This document shows positions 1 to 5,688 of a stretch of 5,742 nt of DNA, piece after piece; positions within the stretch are counted from its first letter, which is position 1, and each line of letters starts with the position of its first letter. The notes under the pieces were generated by a model. The model ran no database searches. It was not told the DNA's origin and saw nothing but the letters and a program-made list of their open reading frames with translations. The stretch spans positions 1-5,742 of the forward strand of contig CANGUQ010000271.1 of the NCBI GenBank assembly GCA_947456915.1, written 5' to 3'. This stretch comes from Betaproteobacteria bacterium (GTDB taxonomy: Bacteria > Pseudomonadota > Gammaproteobacteria > Burkholderiales > CAIKXV01). Position numbers and translations under genes: made by a program.

Positions 1-569
1 AGCGCGGCGAGCCGCGCCTGCAGCGCGTCGATGTTCGCATCCGGCCGATCGGGTTTGGTCAGCACCAGAAGATCGGCCATCGCCGCCTGTCGCAGCGACT
101 GCGCATGCTGGTCGAGCGTGGTCATGCCCAGCGCGCCGTCGACCGTGCATACGACGTGACCGAGGCGATAGCTCTGTGCGAGATCGCGATCGGCCATCAG
201 CGCCTGCACGATCGCCGCCGGATCGGCGAGCCCCGAGGTCTCGATCACCACGCGCTCGAACGCTGCCAGCGTGCCTTCGGCGCGCCGGCGCGCGAGCTCG
301 CGCAGCGTGAGCACCAGATCGCTGCGCACCTTGCAGCACAGGCACCCGGTGGTCAGTTCGATGAACGACTCGTCGCTCGCCTCGATCAGATCGTGGTCGA
401 TACCGATCTCGCCGAATTCGTTGACGATGACCGCGGTGCGCGCAAGAGACGGATCGCGCAGCAGCGCGCGCAGCAGCGTCGTCTTGCCGCTGCCGAGAAA
501 CCCGGTGAGCACGATCACCGGCAGCAACGGCACGTCCGCGTGCGCGACGCCCGCTCCGGCGAGCGTCAT
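1..569 (-). CDS. COG0523/CobW-type G3E GTPase, N-terminal 189 codons (truncated by the window edge)
   Basis: This is a P-loop GTPase of the G3E family, COG0523 branch; family members act in metal handling or insertion (cobalamin synthesis CobW, zinc chaperones, nitrile hydratase activators). Visible motifs in order are Walker A GFLGSGKTT (residues 23-31), NEFGEIGID (50-58), the branch-defining metal-binding CxCC in GCLCC (75-79, Cys76/78/79), the Walker B-like segment VIETSGLADP (108-117), and the guanine-specificity motif TKPD (171-174). The C-terminal domain lies outside the window. The start is ATG at 569, with GAGG eight bases upstream. It overlaps the stop of the preceding small gene in an ATGA arrangement, so translation is probably coupled. 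Its position downstream of a hydantoinase-family metalloenzyme suggests it may deliver metal to that enzyme; this is inference. Family assignment is secure; the metal and client are unknown. Confidence 0.94.
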   Translation of the reverse strand, partial: MTLAGAGVAHADVPLLPVIVLTGFLGSGKTTLLRALLRDPSLARTAVIVNEFGEIGIDHDLIEASDESFIELTTGCLCCKVRSDLVLTLRELARRRAEGTLAAFERVVIETSGLADPAAIVQALMADRDLAQSYRLGHVVCTVDGALGMTTLDQHAQSLRQAAMADLLVLTKPDRPDANIDALQARLAA

Positions 570-1003
570 GGCAACTGCCTCGACTCGCCCGCAGCAGCCG
601 GCGTGCCGCCCGCGGTTGCCGCGCGCGCACCGGCAGGCGCCTGCGCGCCGATCAGCGTCGCCATGCCGGCACCCACCCGCGCCTTGCCCTGCGCCGGAAC
701 ACCGAGCGCTTCGCGCAACGTGCGCAACAGTCCGAGCGTCGACGCGCACGGCTTGCGCCGAACGGGCTGCGCGCCCGGCGGATCGTCGCGATACCAGACG
801 ACCCACCAGCGGATCGGCGTCTCCTGCGCCGCGGCGGCGACCACGCCCAGCCACTCGCCGTGCGCAGGCCGGTGCAGCAGCAGCGGCGTCTGCCCGTCTC
901 GCGGCAACAGCTGCGCATCGGTCTGCCACAACGCGAGGCTCGCCGCGAGCAGCCGGTGCAGCAGCGCGTGCCGATCGACGACGGGCGGCGGCGTGGCCTG
1001 CAC
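566..1003 (-). CDS. Hypothetical protein, about 145 aa, between the amidohydrolase and the CobW-type GTPase
   Basis: I do not recognise this protein. The reading frame opens at 1102, inside the end of the amidohydrolase gene, but the first 30 or so residues from there are Arg/Cys-rich and look non-coding. I chose GTG at 1003 because GAGG lies eight bases before it; GTG at 1009 is an alternative but sits only two bases from that GAGG. The product has a Leu/Ala-rich stretch (HALLHRLLAASLALW), a middle part with a striking aromatic run (IRWWVVWYRDDPP), a basic segment, and an Ala/Gly/Pro-rich tail of about 35 residues that is probably disordered. There is no signal peptide or clear membrane segment. 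The stop overlaps the GTPase start by 4 bp, which supports it as a real gene co-translated with the GTPase. It could be an accessory protein for the GTPase or the metalloenzyme, but nothing in the sequence proves this. Confidence 0.62.
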   Translation of the reverse strand: MQATPPPVVDRHALLHRLLAASLALWQTDAQLLPRDGQTPLLLHRPAHGEWLGVVAAAAQETPIRWWVVWYRDDPPGAQPVRRKPCASTLGLLRTLREALGVPAQGKARVGAGMATLIGAQAPAGARAATAGGTPAAAGESRQLP

Positions 1004-1070
1004 GGTCACGACCTCGCGTGCGCGCGCACGGGAGCAGCGGCGCTGTGCCGGCGGGTTGCGCTCACGCCGC

Positions 1071-2501
1071 TCAGAACACCGTCCCGGCGAGCACCTGCGC
1101 ATCGAGCCGGCGCTTCAGGTAGCGGCCATCGCCGAGCGTCGCGCTGAACCGGTCGCCCTCGACCACCACCTTGCCGCGCGCCACCGTGAGCATCGGCCAG
1201 GCGCCCACCTCATGGCCCTCCCAGGGCGTGTAGTCCGACTCGTGCAGCAGCTCCTTGCGCACGATGCGCCGCAGCGCCGGGTCGAGCACGGTGATGTCGG
1301 CATCGGCGCCGGGCGCGATCGCGCCCTTGCGCGGATACAGGCCCATCAGCTTCGCCGCGTTGGTCGAGGTCAGATCGACGAACTTCTCGATCGGCCAGCC
1401 GCGCCGCTCGACCATCTCCGTGTACATCACTGCCAGCCGCGGCTCGACACCGGCGTTGCCGCCGGTCGTGTCGTCGAACCGCGAACCCTGCACCTTGGTG
1501 GCGAGCGAACAGCACAGCTCGTCGGTGGCCACCGTCTGGATCGTGCCGTCGCCGGCGCCGCGCCACAGCTCGTTCTGGTCGGCGACCGACTTGAGCGACG
1601 GGTAGGTGTGATAGATCTGGCCGTTCGGCCGCAGGTAGTCCTCGGACGTGTACATCAGATACTGGTGCAGTGTCTCGCCGTAGATCGGGTTGCCCCTGGC
1701 ACGCGCCTCGCGGATCGCCTCGACCCCGGTGCCCGCGCTCACGTGCATGAAGTAGAGCGCTGCACAGCCGGGCACGCTCTGGGCGAGCCGGATCACGCGG
1801 CGAAACGACAGGTCCTCGGACAGCGTGTTGTGCACTTCCGGCAGGTACTGGAAGTGCGTACGTCCCTCGCGGATCAGCTTGTCGTACATGTGCATGACGA
1901 TGTCGTTGTCCTCGCCGTGCATCACGCACATGCCGCCCTCCTGCGCGACGATCTGGAATACCTCCCAGATGTCGCCGAAGTCGACCATCCTGCCCTTGCG
2001 GCTCGGCGTGATGTCGGTGGTGAAGATCTTGATCGTCGGATAGCCGTCGCGGATCGCCTGCGCGAGCTGCGGGAAGATCTCCGGCGGCAACTGCCCCTCG
2101 ATCATCACGTGATAGCTGTAGTCGCAGTAGCACTTGCCGATCCAGTCCTGATCGCGACGGCTGATCGTGCCGGCGATGGTGTTGCCGTGCGTCCAGCGGG
2201 CGAAGTCGATGAGCGTCGTCGTGCCGCCGTACAGCGCCGCACGGCTCACCGTCTCCGGCGGATCGGAGAACCCGGCCGTACCGTCCGGGTTGGGCACATG
2301 CCACAGGCAGTGCACGTGCGGATCCACCCCGCCGGGCATCACGATCCGGTCGCCCGCGTCGATCAGGCGCCGCGTGTCGCCGGCGCCATAGGTTCCCGCC
2401 TGCGCGACCGCGGCGATCGTCTCGCCGGCGATCGCCACATCGAACGCGCCGATCCCCATCGGCGTCACCACCCGCTGACCGCGAATCACCAAGTCAAGCA
2501 T
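1071..2501 (-). CDS. Hydantoinase/dihydropyrimidinase-family cyclic amidohydrolase (476 aa)
   Basis: This is a cytoplasmic metal-dependent hydrolase of the amidohydrolase superfamily (COG0044 branch: dihydropyrimidinase, hydantoinase, allantoinase), enzymes that open cyclic amide or ureide rings. All expected binuclear-site ligands are visible: His62 and His64 in GGVDPHVH, the carboxylatable Lys158 in PTIKIF, His195 in CVMHGED, His253 in FMHVSAG and Asp327 in ATDELCC. The C-terminal segment (YTPWEGHEVGAWP, then a beta strand ARGKVVVEGD) is typical of the family. Length is normal. The start is ATG at 2501 with AGGGAG six bases upstream; an in-frame ATG at 2585 has no comparable ribosome site. 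The pocket is unusual: positions that hold Tyr and Ser in classical hydantoinases are Asp163 and Tyr300 here, and the usual SDHCPF is TDELCC. The substrate is therefore probably not a simple dihydropyrimidine or 5-substituted hydantoin. Family is certain; specificity is not. Confidence 0.95.
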   Translation of the reverse strand: MLDLVIRGQRVVTPMGIGAFDVAIAGETIAAVAQAGTYGAGDTRRLIDAGDRIVMPGGVDPHVHCLWHVPNPDGTAGFSDPPETVSRAALYGGTTTLIDFARWTHGNTIAGTISRRDQDWIGKCYCDYSYHVMIEGQLPPEIFPQLAQAIRDGYPTIKIFTTDITPSRKGRMVDFGDIWEVFQIVAQEGGMCVMHGEDNDIVMHMYDKLIREGRTHFQYLPEVHNTLSEDLSFRRVIRLAQSVPGCAALYFMHVSAGTGVEAIREARARGNPIYGETLHQYLMYTSEDYLRPNGQIYHTYPSLKSVADQNELWRGAGDGTIQTVATDELCCSLATKVQGSRFDDTTGGNAGVEPRLAVMYTEMVERRGWPIEKFVDLTSTNAAKLMGLYPRKGAIAPGADADITVLDPALRRIVRKELLHESDYTPWEGHEVGAWPMLTVARGKVVVEGDRFSATLGDGRYLKRRLDAQVLAGTVF

Positions 2502-2507
2502 CGTCGT

Positions 2508-2513
2508 CTCCCT
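2508..2513 (-). promoter_or_regulatory. Ribosome binding site deciding the amidohydrolase start
   Basis: AGGGAG on the minus strand, six bases before the ATG at 2501, is a good Shine-Dalgarno match. It sets the start 28 codons inside the longest open frame, where the protein then begins with the family-typical MLDLVIRGQRVV strand. Confidence 0.8.
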
Positions 2514-2550
2514 GTGTGCGCCACCCTCGCATCGACTGCCCGCCTGCGGT

Positions 2551-2576
2551 GCGAGCTGGGGAAGTACCCCAGTCGC
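2551..2576 (-). promoter_or_regulatory. Inverted repeat/hairpin in the leader of the amidohydrolase gene
   Basis: The plus strand reads CTGGGG-AAGTA-CCCCAG at 2556-2572, a perfect 6 bp inverted repeat. It is extended outward by GCGA (2551-2554) pairing with TCGC (2573-2576) across one unpaired G, giving about 10 bp of stem. It ends about 50 bases before the amidohydrolase start and 130 bases after the amidase stop. No U-tract follows on the minus strand, so it is not a standard intrinsic terminator. It could be an operator for a dimeric regulator or an RNA leader hairpin. The rest of the 207 bp gap (2502-2708) has no convincing promoter or small gene; it also holds two copies of CGGTACG (2648-2654 and 2667-2673). 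Confidence 0.5.
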
Positions 2577-2708
2577 CTCCTGCATCAGGTCATCGGCTGC
2601 CGCCCTGCCCCCTTGCCCTGTCGCCTGCTCCGCATCGCTCGTTCGGTCGGTACGGCGTCTCGTGCACGGTACGTCTGCGCTTCGCGCTGCCGCGCGCTCG
2701 CCCCGAGA

Positions 2709-4145
2709 TCACGTCGCATGCGGCGCTCGCCGCCGGTGCCACGGCGTGGCCTGCTCGTACGCGTGCGCGATCGCGAGCAGCGCAGCCTCGTTGAACGGTG
2801 CCGCGGCGATCTGCAGGCCGACCGGCAGTTCCGCGCCAGTGAACCCGCACGGCACCGAGATGGCGGGCAACGCCGTCAGCGCCCAGGTTCCGGTGTAGCC
2901 GCGCCGGAAGAAGAACCGGCTGCGCACGTCGCCTGCGCCCGAGAACGGCGCAGTGAGCGCGGTGTGGGCGGGCGGCGGAAACGGCGAGGTCGGACACACC
3001 AGTGCGTCCACCCGGGACAGCGCAGCCAGTACCTGCCGGCGCAGCAGCACGCGCGCCTTCATCGCCTTGTTGTAGACGCCGAACGGCACCAGCGCCGCCG
3101 CCTGCAGGCGGGTGCGCGAGGCGGCGTCGAGCAGATCGCCCTTCGACCGCAGCAGCGCATCGGCCGCTCCGGCGCCCTCGGTGTCGCCCACCGCGATGTA
3201 GATCGCTCCGGCGTGACGCAGCAGCGGCAGCGACACGGGTACCACTTGCGCGCCGAGCGCGCGAAGGACGTCGAGTGCGGCGGCAAACGCGCCCGCCACG
3301 TCCGGGTGCACGTCCGGGTGATCGACCAGTTCGCTGATCACGCCGATACGCCGGCCGGCGATGGATCCACCCAGTGCGGCCGCATAGTCCGGCACCGGGC
3401 GCGTGCTGCTCGTCGCATCCGCCGGGTCGTGACCGGCGATCGCGCCCAGCAGCCGCGCGCAGTCCTCGACCGTGCGCGCCATCGGCGCGGCCTGATCGAG
3501 AAACCAGCAGGCGGTGAGCATGCCGCGGCGACTGATGCGTCCGTAGGTCGGCCGCAGTCCGACCAGATTGCAGTAGGCCGCGGGCGTGCGCCCGGAGCCA
3601 CCGGTGTCCTCGCCCACCGACAGCGAGCACAGATGCGCGGCGAGCGCGACGCCGGACCCGGAACTCGACTCGCCGGGCGTGCGCTCGAGATCCCACGGAT
3701 TGCGCGGGATGCCCCACGGCGGGTTGCGCGTGCCGCCCAGCGCGAGCTCGCTCATCGTCAACTTGCCGAGCAGGATCGCGCCGGCTGCGCGCAGCCGCTC
3801 GACCACCGCCGCGTCGTGCTGCGGCACGTGGTCGGCGAGCGCGCGCGAGCCGTTGGTGGTGGCCACGCCGCGCGTGCAGAACTGGTCCTTCAGCGCGACC
3901 GGCACGCCGAACAGCGCACCGGCGTTACCCGAGTTCACCGAACCGCTCGCGAGCGCCCGGCCAGCGGCCTGGGCCTGCTCGCGCGCGCGATCGGCGATGA
4001 CGGTGATGTACGCGCAGAGCTTCGAATTCAGCCGCTCGATGCGCTGCAGGTAGGCGTCGACCAGTTCGAGCGGCGAGAACTCGCGAGCGAGGATGGCAGC
4101 GCGCTGCGCACCGGCGGAGAGACCGGTGAGTTCGTCAGCGCTCAC
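2709..4145 (-). CDS. Amidase-signature hydrolase, GatA/AtzE-like (478 aa)
   Basis: This is an amidase-signature family enzyme that hydrolyses amide bonds with a Ser-cisSer-Lys triad. The residues are clear: Lys86 in VPVALKDQF, cis-Ser160 in the Gly/Ser-rich TPGESSSGSG, and nucleophile Ser184 in DTGGSGRTPAA, with the usual 24-residue spacing between the serines. The following NLVGLRPTYGRISRRG and the C-terminal ALPAISVPCG...PVGLQIAA segments are also diagnostic. Length matches single-domain amidases and GatA; there is no signal peptide or membrane anchor. The start is GTG at 4145, six bases after GAAGG, and it overlaps the stop of the upstream GatC-like gene by 4 bp (GTGA). Pairing with a GatC-like partner without gatB suggests an AtzE-type hydrolase rather than a tRNA-dependent amidotransferase subunit, though gatB could lie elsewhere in the genome. 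A likely role is hydrolysing a linear amide or ureide in the same pathway as the neighbouring ring-opening enzyme. The exact substrate is unknown. Confidence 0.95.
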   Translation of the reverse strand: MSADELTGLSAGAQRAAILAREFSPLELVDAYLQRIERLNSKLCAYITVIADRAREQAQAAGRALASGSVNSGNAGALFGVPVALKDQFCTRGVATTNGSRALADHVPQHDAAVVERLRAAGAILLGKLTMSELALGGTRNPPWGIPRNPWDLERTPGESSSGSGVALAAHLCSLSVGEDTGGSGRTPAAYCNLVGLRPTYGRISRRGMLTACWFLDQAAPMARTVEDCARLLGAIAGHDPADATSSTRPVPDYAAALGGSIAGRRIGVISELVDHPDVHPDVAGAFAAALDVLRALGAQVVPVSLPLLRHAGAIYIAVGDTEGAGAADALLRSKGDLLDAASRTRLQAAALVPFGVYNKAMKARVLLRRQVLAALSRVDALVCPTSPFPPPAHTALTAPFSGAGDVRSRFFFRRGYTGTWALTALPAISVPCGFTGAELPVGLQIAAAPFNEAALLAIAHAYEQATPWHRRRAPHAT

Positions 4146-4390
4146 CAGGCGCCTTCGGGAAACAGCGCCACCGGATCGATGCCCTCGAGATCGATACCGT
4201 CGAGGGTACGCATCTCGATCAGCAGGCAGTCCAGCCGCGCCGCCACCTCCGCGAGTTCGGTCGGATCGATCGCCAGGCCGATCGCCGCGGCGAGTTCACG
4301 CGCCTGTGCGAGGCGAGCCTCGCCACCGTCCGCCGAGTCCGCGCCCGTCGCCGCACTGCCCGTGCCGCCACCGTCTGCCTCGACCGTCAT
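4142..4390 (-). CDS. GatC/AtzG-like small amidase partner subunit (82 aa)
   Basis: A small protein that probably binds and stabilises the amidase encoded immediately downstream. The first 24 or so residues are a low-complexity Gly/Ala/Asp stretch. Residues 25-60 form a likely helical pair (RELAAAIGLAIDPTELAEVAARLDCLL), followed by a C-terminal LDGIDLEGIDPVALFPEG segment that recalls the acidic, Pro-containing tail of GatC. GatC itself wraps around GatA at the GatA-GatB interface; AtzG is a shorter relative that partners the amidase AtzE. The ATG at 4390 has GAGG nine bases upstream, and the stop overlaps the amidase GTG by 4 bp, implying equimolar, coupled production. The family call rests on pattern, size and position, not on a catalytic motif (the family has none). 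The low-complexity N-terminus could mean the true start is further in, but no better start was seen. Confidence 0.8.
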   Translation of the reverse strand: MTVEADGGGTGSAATGADSADGGEARLAQARELAAAIGLAIDPTELAEVAARLDCLLIEMRTLDGIDLEGIDPVALFPEGAW

Positions 4391-4429
4391 CGCGTCTTGC
4401 CTCGCCTGCGCGCGGGAGCCGGGCGAACC

Positions 4430-5512
4430 CTACTCCGCCTTGATGCCGGCAGCCTTGATCACCTTGCCCAGCCGCTCGATCTGCTGGCGGATGAACCGGT
4501 CGAACTCCTCCGGCGTGCTCGACTTCGGGTCGGCGCCGAGGTTCTGGATGCGCTCGATCACATCGGGCAACTGCACGATGCGCGCGACCTCCTTCGACAC
4601 CTGCGCGGTGACCGCGCGCGGAGTCCTCGCGTTGCCGAGCAGCCCGAACCACTGGTCGAACTCGTGCCCGGGAAGGCCGCTCTCGCCCACCGTGGGCAGA
4701 TTGGGAAACATCGGCGAGCGCTTTGGCGTGCTCACTGCCAGCGCGATCACCCGCCCGTCGCGGATGAAGGGGGCAGCAACGCCGAGCGACAGCCAGGTGA
4801 AGCCGATGCGTCCTGCCATCACGTCGCCGAGCGCCTCCACCGGGCCCTTGTACGGGATGTAGGGCGCGTTGATGCCCGCCTCGAGGTTGAACATCTCGCC
4901 GTTGATGTGCGCGCCGCTGCCTACGCCGGCCGAGCCGTAGTTGATCACGGCCGGCTTCGACTTCACCAGCGCGATCAGATCCCTGACCGTCTTCACCCCG
5001 AGGTCCTTGCTGGCGGCGATCACGTGCGCACCGGTGACCACCTGCGAAATCCCGGCGAAGTCCTTGACCGTGTCGTAGGGGAGTTTCGGGAACAGCGTCG
5101 CGCTGATCGCGTGCTGCGCCGACACCATCAGCATCGTGTGCCCGTCGGGGTTGGCCGCCAGCATCGTCTGCGAGGCCACCACGCCGCCGCCGCTCGGCCG
5201 GTTGTCGACCACCACCTGCTGCCCCCAGTTCTCGGTCATCTTCTGACCGACGGTGCGCGCGAGAATGTCGGTGAGGCTGCCCGGAGCGAATCCCACCAGC
5301 AGGCGCATCGGCTGGCTGGGAAACTTCTGCTGCGCGTTCGCCTGCGGCATCACGCCGATGCCCGCGAACAGCGCCGCAGCGACCCACCCGGCGTATCGCC
5401 CCGGCAGCCCCGATGCGACAGCGGCAGGTGCGGCAGATCGCACCCGCGCGATCGACACGCCTGCGCCCACCGCGCACGAATTCGCCGATACCGCCGACCT
5501 GTCCTGGTCCAT
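4430..5512 (-). CDS. Bug/TctC-family periplasmic substrate-binding protein (360 aa)
   Basis: An extracytoplasmic receptor of the tripartite tricarboxylate transport (TTT) family, which binds small, often carboxylated ligands in the periplasm. Both ligand-pocket loops are visible: FAPGSLTDILAR (75-86), and IPYKGPVEALGDVMAG (219-234). The family hallmarks NYGSAGVGSGAH (191-202) and LPTVGESGLPG (272-282) are also present. A signal peptide ends near residue 60: hydrophobic core WVAAALFAGIGVM, then cleavage likely after QANA, with the mature protein starting QQKFPSQPMRLL. The leader is unusually long, about 40 residues before the core; GTG codons at 5458 and 5443 would give more normal leaders. 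ATG at 5512 is preferred because GGGAG lies seven bases upstream. No TctA/TctB membrane genes are present, as is common for Bug receptors. The gene is 39 bp upstream of the GatC-like gene, so it is probably the first gene of that operon and may bind the pathway substrate. Confidence 0.95.
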   Translation of the reverse strand: MDQDRSAVSANSCAVGAGVSIARVRSAAPAAVASGLPGRYAGWVAAALFAGIGVMPQANAQQKFPSQPMRLLVGFAPGSLTDILARTVGQKMTENWGQQVVVDNRPSGGGVVASQTMLAANPDGHTMLMVSAQHAISATLFPKLPYDTVKDFAGISQVVTGAHVIAASKDLGVKTVRDLIALVKSKPAVINYGSAGVGSGAHINGEMFNLEAGINAPYIPYKGPVEALGDVMAGRIGFTWLSLGVAAPFIRDGRVIALAVSTPKRSPMFPNLPTVGESGLPGHEFDQWFGLLGNARTPRAVTAQVSKEVARIVQLPDVIERIQNLGADPKSSTPEEFDRFIRQQIERLGKVIKAAGIKAE

Positions 5513-5519
5513 CGCCCGA

Positions 5520-5524
5520 CTCCC
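5520..5524 (-). promoter_or_regulatory. Ribosome binding site for the Bug-family receptor
   Basis: GGGAG on the minus strand seven bases before the ATG at 5512. It is the best Shine-Dalgarno match near any candidate start of this gene and supports the long-leader form over the internal GTG starts. Confidence 0.6.
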
Positions 5525-5599
5525 GCAACCCGTCAAGGCGCCAAGTGTAGCGGCTTGGCAGCGCCGGTGGCGCAGCCGATGCCGCGCGTGTGTGCAGGG

Positions 5600-5632
5600 C
5601 GGGCACGCGCGTGCTGCGCGGCCGGGCACGCG
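5600..5632. repeat. Palindrome and 10 bp direct repeat upstream of the receptor gene
   Basis: GCACGCGCGTGC at 5603-5614 is a perfect 12 bp palindrome. The sequence CGGGCACGCG occurs at 5600-5609 and again at 5623-5632, 23 bp apart (about two helical turns). They lie about 90-120 bp upstream of the receptor start, where an operator could sit. The region is extremely GC-rich, so chance is a real alternative. Confidence 0.3.
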
Positions 5633-5688
5633 ACGTCCGGCGCTGCGCGAGCGTCCGTCGTCGTCTGCGGCGCGGTGCGCGCCGCCCC

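Noticed and set aside
1036..1071. AGCGGCG/CGCCGCT inverted repeat just after the amidohydrolase stop
   Set aside because: A 7 bp stem with a 22-base loop and no U-tract; such pairs are expected by chance in sequence this GC-rich.
2502..2585. In-frame 28-codon extension of the amidohydrolase from ATG at 2585
   Set aside because: No ribosome site precedes this ATG, the extension has no family similarity, and AGGGAG is ideally placed for ATG at 2501.
2683..2696. CGCGC-TGCC-GCGCG hairpin just after the amidase stop, considered as a terminator
   Set aside because: Only five base pairs and no U-run follows; not enough to call a terminator.
2590..3717. A 375-codon minus-strand open frame overlapping the amidase
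   Set aside because: It is an Arg/Gly/Ala-rich shifted-frame shadow of the amidase, without family motifs; the amidase frame has the full catalytic triad.
105..4862. A 1585-codon plus-strand open frame running antisense to most of the window
   Set aside because: Its codons are in register with the reverse complements of the GTPase, amidohydrolase and amidase codons. It is open because those genes avoid TTA, CTA and TCA, as GC-rich genes do. The translation is Arg/Ala/His-rich with no recognisable domain, while the minus strand encodes clear enzymes with catalytic motifs.
5513..5570. Possible sigma70 promoter elements upstream of the receptor (TTGACG, TACACT on the minus strand)
   Set aside because: TTGACG is too close to the start codon to have a usable -10 box, and TACACT has no reasonable -35 partner at 16-18 bp. 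The elements do not form a promoter together.
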